DNA of 38,651 bases from Candidatus Gastranaerophilales bacterium. GTDB lineage: Bacteria > Cyanobacteriota > Vampirovibrionia > Gastranaerophilales > Gastranaerophilaceae. A program made the translations under genes and the position numbers. Where the stretch lies: NCBI GenBank assembly GCA_944325815.1, contig CALVBV010000006.1, positions 1-38,651 on the forward strand. Reading direction: 5' to 3'. Of the stretch, positions 28,433-37,462 are shown one piece after another; position 1 is the first letter of the stretch, and each line of letters opens with the position of its first letter. Under the pieces are notes generated by a model that was not told the origin of the DNA, made no database searches, and saw only the letters and a program-made list of their open reading frames with translations.

Positions 28433-28515
28433 TATTTCGTCCTTTTTATTAATATTATCATGAAGCGTCTAAAAGTAAAGCGGTAAAGTTTATATAAACT
28501 ATATTTCTGAATACT

Positions 28516-28551
28516 AAAACGGTTGGGATATATAAATTTCCCAACCGTTTT
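28516..28551 (-). terminator. Strong terminator hairpin after the GH13 gene
   Basis: A perfect 13-bp stem, AAAACGGTTGGGA (28516-28528) with TCCCAACCGTTTT (28539-28551), and a 10-base loop. The T-run on the minus strand is only four long, but the stem is very stable. It lies 20 bases after the stop of the GH13 gene. Confidence 0.75.
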
Positions 28552-28571
28552 AAGTAAATTTTAAAGTTATT

Positions 28572-30827
28572 TTAAACTTTTTTAAGTATTACAATACTAT
28601 TTGCAGCAATGCTCATATTTTGATCTGCATCAGTAATCATTCTTTCATTATTAGTTTTTCCGCCGCCACCGTACTTTACATCGTCACTATTGAATATTTC
28701 AACCCAATTCCCGTCTTTTGGGAAACCTAAAGACGAATAGTTTTTATCATAAAAACCGTCTGAGAAATTTTTAAGTACTACGATGCTGTTATTATCTTTT
28801 TGCAAGCGGTGTATATGAATCAATTTATCATGGTCTTTGTATCTTGAGATAATTTCACCTTCCTGCAGAGCAGGATTTTCTGCGATAACTCTTTGCAACT
28901 CCTGATTATACAGAACCATTTGTTCAGAGGCATCTTTAAACGAACCACCCGGAATAATTTTACCTACTACACAGTCTGGGCGAGCAATTTCTTCAAGAGT
29001 ATCATACCCTTTCTTTTGAATAATATTTTTAGCATAATTTGGATCCTGCGCCCGGTGAGCCTTTTCATCGGAGAACTCTCTAAAGAACTTAAACGGTGCT
29101 ATTTCTGCTCTATCATCACCTTGGAAAAACATTTTAGGGCCTGGAATTGTCATTATAGTACCTTGAGCAAGTCTTTGTTTTGCAAGAGCAGCTTTTAAAG
29201 CATTTTTTAAAGTCTTTTTATCATAAAATACCGAAGAGCCGTAATCACTTTGAATTTTTGCAAGCTCAGTGCTTGTAATATTATCATTTGTAAGCATTAC
29301 TTCCGCGAGCTTTTGTGCAAGCTGTGCCGCTTTTTGACCTTTTTCGGCATCATTTGCACCATCCATATTAGCAAAGAGATTTAAATACTGAGCAATAACT
29401 TTCGGAATCAATCTGGTTCCGTCCATATTACCTATTTCGTCATGGCTCATAGCATATTTTATTCTATGCTGTGAAGTATGTAAAAGTTTATCAATCTCGT
29501 TTAAAGAAGTCTGGTTATTATGAATTACGGCTGTTTTCACGGCATGCATGAGAGGGAAATCCCACTCACTGTCAAATCCGATTGCCTGCGGAGTAGTTTT
29601 CCAGTTTCTGGAACGTATAAATTCTATATTCATGTCAATAAAATCCAATTTATCAGCATGAGTATTATCACTGTCATCATATCTCGTTACAGAGAGTTTA
29701 TTATCTCTGCCGTCCTCAGCAATAGTAAACACCATAGGGTTATGTTCATTTAATTCTTCGACAATCTGTTTTAAAAGATAATCAGAAGCTGTTTCTTTCG
29801 TCATATCAAACCGAATCCCGTCTACTTTAAATTCATTAGCCCACCACAGAGCGGCATTTGCCATCCAGTCACGGACGTATCTGTTATCAGCACCTTCATA
29901 ATTGAGTTTTGCGCCAAATTGCCCCGCACCGGATTCATAGGGGCCTGTTTGCGCTAAATAATCACCGTCCGGTCCCATGTGGTTCGGCACCATATCCATT
30001 ATGACATTTAATCCTTTTCCGTGAGCGTAATCAATAAGTTCTTTTAATTGTACTGCACCGCCGAGTTTTTCGTTGACAGCAAATTTATCAACCCCATCAT
30101 AACCCCATTGCTGTGAATAGGTATTTTCTACGGGAAGTAATTCTATTGCGGTTGCAATACCTCTTTGAGCAATCGCATCAATCTGCGCTTTTGCCTTTTC
30201 AAAAGTTCCTTCATCCGAAAGGGTTGGAATATTAATCTCTTCTATAACTAAATTTTTCAAACCTCTTAAAGGTTCGTGCGGTTTTCTGACAATACGCCTG
30301 GAGTCTTTTCCTTTAAGCCAGTCTGTATTTTTCCATTCATAATTATCAGGATTATAAACAGAACTCCAGCCGTGAATATCTTCCTGTTTCTTTGCATAAG
30401 GATCTTTTACTATAGTTATATCACTATTTTTATCTACAATGATATAACGATATTTATCCTCCGGTTTTGCGTCTATATCTTTAGCTTCAAAGATTCCCCC
30501 GTCTTTCTTTTCCATAGGAAAAACTTTTGATTCGTCATCTTTGCTGTGCACGCTTGTAATTGCAAGTGCGGTACCGGCTGCGCCAAGGATGTGGACAACT
30601 CTTTCACGAATATTAGAAAGTCCGGCAACAGCTTTATCTGCAATTTCTACAAATACGGCCTTTGCGTCCGGAAAAGAAAACAGTTTAAAATTTGTTTTTC
30701 CTGTTTCTTTAATGTAATTTGCCCCCCAGCTTGCATGTTCAGCCCAGTTTCTTTTGAAAGCCGGCTGTTGGGGGCGGCTGTAATTTTTGTTTGTCCTTAA
30801 AGATTGATTAACATTTTGTACTATCAT
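28572..30827 (-). CDS. GH13 alpha-glucan enzyme (GlgB/TreZ-like, multi-domain)
   Basis: A 751-residue alpha-amylase-superfamily enzyme. The CBM48-like N-terminal module spans about 45-150; WGYDGV (241-246) and the region motifs follow: DMVPNH (278-283), GIRFD with nucleophile D341, IAED with acid/base E371, and SHDE with D463. Layout and the WGYDGV and SHDE motifs resemble branching enzyme and malto-oligosyltrehalose trehalohydrolase, so action on glycogen-type alpha-glucan is likely; exact reaction is open. The N-terminal module carries an unusual hydrophobic insert near 77-93 (RVVHILGAAGTALAITS). ATG 30827 is chosen because AGGAG lies seven bases upstream; seven upstream codons have none. 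Ends at a strong hairpin. Confidence 0.85.
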   Translation of the reverse strand: MIVQNVNQSLRTNKNYSRPQQPAFKRNWAEHASWGANYIKETGKTNFKLFSFPDAKAVFVEIADKAVAGLSNIRERVVHILGAAGTALAITSVHSKDDESKVFPMEKKDGGIFEAKDIDAKPEDKYRYIIVDKNSDITIVKDPYAKKQEDIHGWSSVYNPDNYEWKNTDWLKGKDSRRIVRKPHEPLRGLKNLVIEEINIPTLSDEGTFEKAKAQIDAIAQRGIATAIELLPVENTYSQQWGYDGVDKFAVNEKLGGAVQLKELIDYAHGKGLNVIMDMVPNHMGPDGDYLAQTGPYESGAGQFGAKLNYEGADNRYVRDWMANAALWWANEFKVDGIRFDMTKETASDYLLKQIVEELNEHNPMVFTIAEDGRDNKLSVTRYDDSDNTHADKLDFIDMNIEFIRSRNWKTTPQAIGFDSEWDFPLMHAVKTAVIHNNQTSLNEIDKLLHTSQHRIKYAMSHDEIGNMDGTRLIPKVIAQYLNLFANMDGANDAEKGQKAAQLAQKLAEVMLTNDNITSTELAKIQSDYGSSVFYDKKTLKNALKAALAKQRLAQGTIMTIPGPKMFFQGDDRAEIAPFKFFREFSDEKAHRAQDPNYAKNIIQKKGYDTLEEIARPDCVVGKIIPGGSFKDASEQMVLYNQELQRVIAENPALQEGEIISRYKDHDKLIHIHRLQKDNNSIVVLKNFSDGFYDKNYSSLGFPKDGNWVEIFNSDDVKYGGGGKTNNERMITDADQNMSIAANSIVILKKV

Positions 30828-30885
30828 ACCAAATCTCCTAACACACACTACACATTATTAATAAAACACATAAAACTTATTTTTG

Positions 30886-31782
30886 CTATTGATCTTTGGA
30901 TTTAAATCCGAAATTTTCCAATAATTTTTCTTTTTTTCGCCAATCTTTTTCAACTTTGACCTCCAGTTTCAGAAACACTTTTTTCTCCACTATATTTTCT
31001 AATTCTATTCTTGCCTCAGTCCCGATTGTCTTTAAAAGGCTTCCGCCTTTTCCTATTAGTATGCCCTTTTGGCTTTGCTGTTCGCAATATATTGTTGCAT
31101 AAATTCTATCAATCTCTTCATTTTCTTCATACTTATCAACTTTTATTGCTACAGAATGCGGAATCTCTTCCTGTGTATTTAATAAAATCTTTTCTCTTAT
31201 AATCTCTTCCGTAACAGAGCGCATGCTCTCTTCTGTGACAATATCATCCGGATATAATTTTTCTCCCTCAGGGAGTTTCTTTAATATATTTGATATTAAA
31301 GTATCTTTGTTTCTTCCGGTTTTTGCAGATATTCTTACTACCGGAATATTTTCTTTGAAGAGTGTTTTATAGGACATCAAGTTTTCTTCTGCCTTTTGAA
31401 TATTTTTAATTTTATCCATTTTGTTCATGACTAATACCACTGGTATTTTAGCATTTTCCAAAATGTTTTGGACTATCCATTTGTCCCCCTTGCCGGCGGG
31501 TTCAGATCCGTCTACAAGAAATAACACTAAGTCCGCATCAGGAACAGCGACCTTTGCTTCTTCCAGTAAAAACTCTCCCAATTTATTAAGGGGTCTATGA
31601 ACTCCGGGGGTGTCAATAAATATTATTTGTCCCTTTTCGTCTGTTAAAATACCCTTAATTCTTTTCCTCGTAGTTTGAGCCTTGTCTGTCGCGATTACAA
31701 TCTTCTGTCCCAGTATTTGATTCAAAAGAGTTGATTTGCCAACATTAGGCCTCCCTAATATTGCTACAAAACCACACTTCAT
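30886..31782 (-). CDS. era: GTPase Era
   Basis: A 298-residue Ras-like GTPase with a C-terminal KH domain that binds the 3' end of 16S rRNA during 30S maturation. G1 GRPNVGKS (10-17), switch region TDKAQTTR (32-39), G3 DTPG (57-60) and G4 NKMD (120-123) are intact, and the KH signature GILIGKGGSLLKTIG is near residue 245. There is no Shine-Dalgarno; an extended -10 ends six bases before the ATG, so the mRNA should be leaderless. It is 58 bases upstream of the GH13 gene on the same strand. Confidence 0.96.
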   Translation of the reverse strand: MKCGFVAILGRPNVGKSTLLNQILGQKIVIATDKAQTTRKRIKGILTDEKGQIIFIDTPGVHRPLNKLGEFLLEEAKVAVPDADLVLFLVDGSEPAGKGDKWIVQNILENAKIPVVLVMNKMDKIKNIQKAEENLMSYKTLFKENIPVVRISAKTGRNKDTLISNILKKLPEGEKLYPDDIVTEESMRSVTEEIIREKILLNTQEEIPHSVAIKVDKYEENEEIDRIYATIYCEQQSQKGILIGKGGSLLKTIGTEARIELENIVEKKVFLKLEVKVEKDWRKKEKLLENFGFKSKDQ

Positions 31783-31788
31783 GTTTTT

Positions 31789-31797
31789 AGTATATCA
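31789..31797 (-). promoter_or_regulatory. Extended -10 promoter giving a leaderless era mRNA
   Basis: Minus strand TG-a-TATACT at 31797-31789, then AAAAAC, then ATG at 31782. The layout matches the tatD and rsgA promoters to the base. Confidence 0.6.
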
Positions 31798-31903
31798 AAA
31801 AAATTATCAGCCAAGTGGTTTGTAAATTTTTGTTAACAAAAGGCAATTTTTATGAATATAAAAGCTTTATATAAGTAATGGGATATTAAATTCGGGATTT
31901 ATT

Positions 31904-33667
31904 ATGGGAAACAATTTTGGAATGTATAATAATTTGGCATGGAATAATCAGACGTGGATTCCGTCTTTTGGTAATACATTTTTTAATCCGTATAATTTCA
32001 ATTTTACGTTAGGCGGAAGCTCAAGTTCATCAAATACCGGAAATGAATCCTTTGAGGATTATCAAAAGAGAATTAAGGCAGAAGTTGAGGCTGAGAGGAA
32101 GAAGTTTGAAGAATCTCTCAAACTTTTTGAATTAAAAGAAGAAAAAACAGAAATTATAAAGCCTCTTGAACAAAATATAGAAGAGATAGAAAGCACGAAA
32201 AACCAGATAGAGACTTCTAAAAACAAAGACGGCAGTTCAACATTAAGAGCTGATACAAAGAAAATGGGCTTTGGAGGCAAAGCTTTAAGATGGCTCTCAA
32301 ATGCGGGTACTGCTGTGGTGAATATGGGTAAAGCCCTGGTTGGGATTGAAAAAGACGGTTCCTGGAACTGGAAAAAATGTTTAAGAAATGTGGCAGTTAC
32401 CGCAGCCGCAGTAGGTGCGTGTTTTATACCTGTTATAGGGCCGGCAATAGGATACGGACTTGCAGCAGTTGGTGTTGCAGGCGGAGCTGTCGGAGTCGCA
32501 AAAGGAATTAAAAATCTTAATGAAGCAAAAACAGAAGAACAAATAGACAAAGCCCAGCAGGATATTGTTGCTCATGCGATTGTCGGCATAACCTCCGCAT
32601 TTGGTCTGAGAGGCATGGGCAAAGGCTTTAGGCTTTCTAATCCGTCTGCTGCAAGCACAGCTGCACCTAAAACCAGCTTCTTTGGAAGAATGGGAGAAAG
32701 CATTTCTAACTTCGGACGTGATATGACTGTTAATGCTTGGCGCGCAACAAAGCAGGCAATGTCTGCTGATAAGGCATTAATTGTTGCAAAAGGCGGCGGA
32801 TTTGGAGGCTTTAGAAGGGCTTACGGTTCCAAGGTAAAAGATGCCTGGCAGAGCTTTAATAGCTGGAAAGCCCGTTTTGATAAGAAATACAAACAAATTG
32901 AAACTGATTTAAATAATAAGATAAATAATTTAAATAATAAAATTACGGCAGAAACTAATTCGGCTAAAAAAGCTCTTTTAGAGGAACAGAAAGCTTATCT
33001 TGAATATAATCTGACCGAGCTTAGAAGTTTAGGCTCAAGAGTTAAAACAAAGGCTGATTACGATAAGCTTATGAAGGATAATTCAGCGACATTTAATAAA
33101 GAATACGTTGATACATATACCAAAAATTCAAGCGGTGATTATGATTTTAACGGAATGCAAATTTCTGCTAAAGAGTTTATGACATTTAAAAAGCAGGCTC
33201 TGAGAATGCAGGATATGTACAATAAAGAGCTGCAAAATTTAATAAAGACAAAGGAAAATTTAATGAGGAATTTGGCTGCTAAACCTGATAAAAATGCTTC
33301 TGAATTAGCGGAATATATCCCATCTTTGGATGTAAAACGCAAATGGTATAAGCCGTTGAATTATCTGAAAAATGATTATCAGCTTGCAATAGGCGGAAAG
33401 GAAGCCGGCAAGTTCCGGGAGTCTCTTGGAATTATTCTGACAGCACCTGCATCCAGAGTACCTATGGCAATAGGTAGCTGGGGTAAAGAGTATTCTGATT
33501 CAATATTGTTTTCACAGACACTTACAAAAGAAGAAACATTACAGACAATAGCTTCTATTGATGAGCAGATAAAAACATTAAAAGACCAGATTGCGGCGAT
33601 TGAAAATATGGACGCTGCTCAATTTGCGCAGTTTAAGGCTGCTTATGAGCAGGAACAGCTGGCGTAG
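31904..33667 (+). CDS. Large lineage protein with glycine-zipper hydrophobic hairpin and coiled coils
   Basis: A 587-residue protein of unknown function. Residues 1-47 are Asn/Phe/Ser-rich. Residues 48-108 are a Glu/Lys coiled coil. Residues 161-200 are a Gly/Ala/Val hydrophobic pair of segments with G-x3-G spacing around FIPVIGPAIGYG. A second coiled coil spans about 310-385 (TDLNNKINNLNNKITAETNS), and a Gln/Ala-rich helix ends the protein. No signal peptide. Pore-forming translocators and polymorphic-toxin carriers share this plan, but no known domain is recognised. The ribosome-binding site is weak (CGGGAT). Its 3' end overlaps the convergent U32 gene by 35 bases. Confidence 0.7.
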   Translation: MGNNFGMYNNLAWNNQTWIPSFGNTFFNPYNFNFTLGGSSSSSNTGNESFEDYQKRIKAEVEAERKKFEESLKLFELKEEKTEIIKPLEQNIEEIESTKNQIETSKNKDGSSTLRADTKKMGFGGKALRWLSNAGTAVVNMGKALVGIEKDGSWNWKKCLRNVAVTAAAVGACFIPVIGPAIGYGLAAVGVAGGAVGVAKGIKNLNEAKTEEQIDKAQQDIVAHAIVGITSAFGLRGMGKGFRLSNPSAASTAAPKTSFFGRMGESISNFGRDMTVNAWRATKQAMSADKALIVAKGGGFGGFRRAYGSKVKDAWQSFNSWKARFDKKYKQIETDLNNKINNLNNKITAETNSAKKALLEEQKAYLEYNLTELRSLGSRVKTKADYDKLMKDNSATFNKEYVDTYTKNSSGDYDFNGMQISAKEFMTFKKQALRMQDMYNKELQNLIKTKENLMRNLAAKPDKNASELAEYIPSLDVKRKWYKPLNYLKNDYQLAIGGKEAGKFRESLGIILTAPASRVPMAIGSWGKEYSDSILFSQTLTKEETLQTIASIDEQIKTLKDQIAAIENMDAAQFAQFKAAYEQEQLA

Positions 33668-35420
33668 ATAATACTGCCATCTCACAATTCCCGCAGTCGA
33701 ATAAGAGCGGATAAATTTTTCCGTATTCATCCCGGAGGATAAGCTCTTGAGGAGATTTGCACATGCCAAGCGCAAATTTTATGCAATGCTTTGTACGCAT
33801 AAGTTCAACCTGCCTTTTGGGAAGCTTTGTCTCAAGGCTCATTTCTTCAACCCTGCAGCCGCACTGCTCATAAAATTCTTTTGCTGTATTATTATGAACA
33901 TTCGCTCTATAATCAACTGAATCCTTGTAATATTGGGTATAATTTAATTTCTTAGGTATTTCCCGCTTATAATTCTTTAATCGCTCTTCCATAAGATCTT
34001 TGAAGGCTTCCCGTCTCAAATCATTAATCCTGCTTACCGGCATGAACGGAAGCTCTGAATTGATTTTCATATTAATTATATAAAAATCACTCTCGCCTGT
34101 CTTTGAAAACTGTTTTATAAATGTCTCTTTCATTTTTTCAGGATTTTTTGCCTTCTCACCTTGCGTCAAGTTTAACTCTATTGAATTTGAATCCTCGTCA
34201 ATAAGGTTTATAACCCCGTTTTCAACTCTTATATTTACTCCAATCCGGCGTTTTGCCGGAAAATTCAACTCTTTTTCAAATTCCACATCGCTGTTTCTGA
34301 AAATCTTTACTCCGGTTTTTATTTTAACCGGCTTATTAGGATAAATTTTATCATCTATAATTTTATTTATTAAAAAACCATCCCCCTCGTAAAATAAACC
34401 GTCTTGCGGGTGAAGCTCTTTTAGGGTCTCTATTTTTATATATCCGTCTTTGCATTCCTTAACTGTGCCTAAATATTCTCCCTGCGATTTTGGGGAAGCA
34501 AAGTTAAAACATTCGCCTCTTTTTTCAAGAAAATAGTCGGTAAAACCCCTGTTAAAGCTCTTCTCCGGATTCGGGGCAAATGAAATAAAAACTTTTCCCG
34601 AGGAAGATTTTTTTGAGTATTTATCAAGTTCCTGCCTGTAGTATGCCGTAATATTTTTAACATACCCCGCCTCTTTGAGCCTTCCTTCTATTTTGAAAGA
34701 ATAAACTCCGTTTTCAATCATTTGTTTTAAATGTTTTGAGGCGTTAAAATCTTTAAGACACAAAGCGTGAATGTTTTGAGCCAAAATTTTTCCGCCTGTA
34801 GTCTCTACAGAATACTTTTTTCTGCAAGGCTGTGCGCATTCACCCCTGTTGGCAGAACGTCCGCCTATATATTGGCTTAAGTAGCATTGTCCGCTGTATG
34901 ATACACATAAAGCCCCATGCACAAATGCTTCAAGTTCAAGTTCCGGATTGGCGTTGTGAATTTCTTTAATTTTTTCAAGAGACAATTCTCTTGCCAGAAC
35001 TACTCTGGATACTCCGGTTTTATTGAAAAAATTTACTTTTTCTAAATTCCTGTTATCGCATTGCGTGCTTATGTGAACCGGCATTTGAATATTTTCATCA
35101 ATAATACGCTTTAAAAGTCCCATATCCTGAACAATAACAGCGTCTACGCCGATTTTATCCAAATCTTTTACAAGTTTGACAGCTTCTTCAAGTTCGCTGT
35201 CCGTAAGTATCGTATTCACCGTAACAAATACTTTTACCCAAAATTTATGAGCGTAATTAACAACCTCCTGAATATCATTCAGCGAATTAGGCGCATTTTT
35301 CCTTGCACCAAAAGATCCGGCACCGATGTAAACAGCGTCTGCACCGCAATCAATCGCCGCAATCGCGGTTTCTTTATCCCTGGCAGGAGATAATAGTTCT
35401 GTTTGTTTTAATTCTGTCAT
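33633..35420 (-). CDS. U32-family protein, RlhA-like (23S rRNA hydroxylation) or collagenase-like
   Basis: A 595-residue member of the U32 family once called collagenases; the better studied long ones (RlhA, TrhP) add hydroxyl groups to rRNA or tRNA through an Fe-S cluster. The U32 signature runs over residues 164-182 (EAFVHGALCVSYSGQCYLS), and C172, C179, C195 and C199 are placed to hold the cluster. A C-terminal domain has further Cys motifs (TKHCIKFALGMC; FDCGNCEM). Length fits the RlhA group. A good promoter is at 35467-35495. The Shine-Dalgarno is weak (AAGAA). The last 35 bases overlap the plus-strand neighbour. Confidence 0.88.
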   Translation of the reverse strand: MTELKQTELLSPARDKETAIAAIDCGADAVYIGAGSFGARKNAPNSLNDIQEVVNYAHKFWVKVFVTVNTILTDSELEEAVKLVKDLDKIGVDAVIVQDMGLLKRIIDENIQMPVHISTQCDNRNLEKVNFFNKTGVSRVVLARELSLEKIKEIHNANPELELEAFVHGALCVSYSGQCYLSQYIGGRSANRGECAQPCRKKYSVETTGGKILAQNIHALCLKDFNASKHLKQMIENGVYSFKIEGRLKEAGYVKNITAYYRQELDKYSKKSSSGKVFISFAPNPEKSFNRGFTDYFLEKRGECFNFASPKSQGEYLGTVKECKDGYIKIETLKELHPQDGLFYEGDGFLINKIIDDKIYPNKPVKIKTGVKIFRNSDVEFEKELNFPAKRRIGVNIRVENGVINLIDEDSNSIELNLTQGEKAKNPEKMKETFIKQFSKTGESDFYIINMKINSELPFMPVSRINDLRREAFKDLMEERLKNYKREIPKKLNYTQYYKDSVDYRANVHNNTAKEFYEQCGCRVEEMSLETKLPKRQVELMRTKHCIKFALGMCKSPQELILRDEYGKIYPLLFDCGNCEMAVLSTPAVPAHKQP

Positions 35421-35466
35421 TTCTTAAACTGCCCAGTCTGATTCTTAAAAAAAGGTTTTATCACAT

Positions 35467-35495
35467 ATTGTATTGCGGGCAGAATAGTCAGTCAA
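35467..35495 (-). promoter_or_regulatory. Promoter of the U32 gene
   Basis: Minus strand TTGACT (35495-35490), exactly 17 bases, TACAAT (35472-35467); five of six match at each box. The start would be near 35460, a 40-base leader. Confidence 0.7.
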
Positions 35496-35586
35496 TATAA
35501 GATATTCTTAACTCCCCAACTTATTAAGCATTCACGTGCCCGATTAGCATGTGAGGCGTTAAAAAAGAAGGAAATGTTTTGATTTG

Positions 35587-35595
35587 TGATAAAAT
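35587..35595 (+). promoter_or_regulatory. Extended -10 promoter giving a leaderless rsgA mRNA
   Basis: TG-a-TAAAAT at 35587-35595, then TATTGT, then ATG 35602. No Shine-Dalgarno in between and no clear -35. Confidence 0.55.
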
Positions 35596-35601
35596 TATTG
35601 T

Positions 35602-36603
35602 ATGACTATTGGACAAATATTCAAAATTCACTCGGATTTCTATTATATAAACTGCGGCAACCAAATTTTTGAATGTAAAGTAAGAGAAGTCCTAAAAAAA
35701 CAAAAACAAAAAATTTTTGTCGGAGATTACGTAGAGTTTTCAGATGGTGCAATCGAAAAAATACTGCCCAGAAAAAACTTTATTACACGCCCGTCGGTTT
35801 CCAACATTGACAGAGTTATAATTGTATCCGCGGTAAAAGAGCCGGAATTAGATTTTTCACAGCTAAACAGATATATTTCACTAACTAAATATCATAATCT
35901 TAATACCGTTTTATGTTTTAATAAAAATGACCTGTCCGAAGACGACAAAACCATTGAAAAAGTATTCTCAATATATGAGCCGCTCGGCTATGAAATTCTT
36001 TTCACCTCAGCACTTGAAGGATACGGAACAGAAGAATTTAAATCCCTGCTTAAAGGCAAAACATCCGTTCTCTGCGGTTCCTCCGGCGTTGGCAAGTCCA
36101 GTTTAATCAACGCTGTTTTTCCGGGATTGAACCTAAAAACCAAAAAAATCAGTGAAAAAACACTAAGAGGCACTCATACTACAAGACACTGTGAAATTAT
36201 TCCGCTTGATAATGATAGCAGAATTGTTGACACACCTGGATTCAGTAATCTAAAATTTGATTTCCTTATGCCAAACGAAGTTGACCTGCTATTCCCGGAA
36301 ATCTCCAAATTCAAGAAACAATGCAGATTCCAAGACTGCCTACATATTACGGAAACCGGGTGCGCAGTAAAAGACAATCTTGATAAAATTGATGAAACGC
36401 GGTACAAAAGTTATATAGAACTTGCCAATGAAGCAAAAGAATATAAAGAACGGGTAAAATATCAGGGTATTAAAGCAGAGACCAGCCATAAACAGCACAA
36501 TAATAAAACAGCCGTAAAAATCAGCACAAAAAAACGTCAAAGTGCACGAAATACCCGAAAACAAAACATTTATAAGGATATAAAAAATGAAGGAATTGAT
36601 TGA
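35602..36603 (+). CDS. rsgA: Ribosome small-subunit maturation GTPase RsgA
   Basis: A 333-residue circularly permuted GTPase that checks late 30S assembly. An OB fold covers 1-65. The G motifs are in permuted order: G4 NKND (107-110), G1 GSSGVGKS (159-166) and G3 DTPG (210-213). A zinc site is C241, C246, H248 and C254. The last 45 residues are a Lys/Arg/Asn-rich tail that likely contacts rRNA, longer than the usual end. The mRNA is predicted to be leaderless. The ispA start lies 17 bases inside its 3' end. Confidence 0.95.
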   Translation: MTIGQIFKIHSDFYYINCGNQIFECKVREVLKKQKQKIFVGDYVEFSDGAIEKILPRKNFITRPSVSNIDRVIIVSAVKEPELDFSQLNRYISLTKYHNLNTVLCFNKNDLSEDDKTIEKVFSIYEPLGYEILFTSALEGYGTEEFKSLLKGKTSVLCGSSGVGKSSLINAVFPGLNLKTKKISEKTLRGTHTTRHCEIIPLDNDSRIVDTPGFSNLKFDFLMPNEVDLLFPEISKFKKQCRFQDCLHITETGCAVKDNLDKIDETRYKSYIELANEAKEYKERVKYQGIKAETSHKQHNNKTAVKISTKKRQSARNTRKQNIYKDIKNEGID

Positions 36604-37453
36604 TTTAATAGATAAATATTTGGATGAGTATGTTCCACTCCGCTATCCGGAAGATATTTTTAAGGCAATGAAATACACGCTTTCGCTTCCCGGCAAAAGG
36701 CTCAGACCGATAATGTGCCTTGAAACAACAAGACTTCTTGGTACAGATATAAAAAAAGCAATGCCGACTGCCTGCGCTATAGAAATGCTTCATGTTCAAA
36801 GCCTTATACATGACGACCTGCCCTGTATGGATAATGATGATTTCAGACGCGGCAAACCTTCTAACCATAAAGTTTTTGGAGAAGCAGCCGCAGTGCTTGC
36901 CGGAGATGCTCTTTTAACATTTGCACCGCAGATTATTATTGAAAAATCAACAGACTTAACTTCTGAACAAATAGTAAAAATTCTGCACGAGTATACAAAA
37001 TTTGCAGGTGCTTACGGCCTTATAGCAGGCCAGGTTGTGGATATTGAATCAGAAGGCGGAAAACTGGTAAAAACCCCGGCAGAAACACTGGACTTTATTC
37101 ATTTGAATAAAACTGCTGTTCTGTTCCGTCTTGCTGTCAGAACAGGCGCAATAATTGCAGATGCTGACAATAACACTATCAATGAATTTGATGAATTTGC
37201 AACTAAATTCGGACTGGCTTTCCAAATATATGATGACATAATGGATGAAATTTCTTCTTTTGAAGAGATGGGTAAAACCACCGGCAAAGATAAAGCAAGC
37301 GGAAAGCTTACGTACGTTTCTTTATACGGCCTGGAGGAAGCTGAAAATAAATTTAATTGTCTGATAAAAGATTGTTATGATATAATAGGCAAGTACAAAT
37401 CAAAAATATTTGAAGAGATTTTAGAAAAATTGAAGTCGAGAGTTTCAAGTTAG
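36587..37453 (+). CDS. ispA: Polyprenyl diphosphate synthase (FPP/GGPP type)
   Basis: A 288-residue trans-prenyltransferase that condenses isopentenyl diphosphate with allylic diphosphates. The first Asp-rich motif DDLPCMD (76-82, followed by NDDFRRGKPS) and second motif DDIMD (216-220) are complete, with GKRLRP near 36-41. The form of the first motif is that of bacterial FPP/GGPP synthases (IspA or CrtE); chain length cannot be set from sequence alone. AAGGA lies seven bases before the ATG, which overlaps rsgA. The next gene (DUF212) follows after nine bases, an order I recall from cyanobacteria (crtE-DUF212). Confidence 0.93.
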   Translation: MKELIDLIDKYLDEYVPLRYPEDIFKAMKYTLSLPGKRLRPIMCLETTRLLGTDIKKAMPTACAIEMLHVQSLIHDDLPCMDNDDFRRGKPSNHKVFGEAAAVLAGDALLTFAPQIIIEKSTDLTSEQIVKILHEYTKFAGAYGLIAGQVVDIESEGGKLVKTPAETLDFIHLNKTAVLFRLAVRTGAIIADADNNTINEFDEFATKFGLAFQIYDDIMDEISSFEEMGKTTGKDKASGKLTYVSLYGLEEAENKFNCLIKDCYDIIGKYKSKIFEEILEKLKSRVSS

Positions 37454-37462
37454 GAGTGTTTA

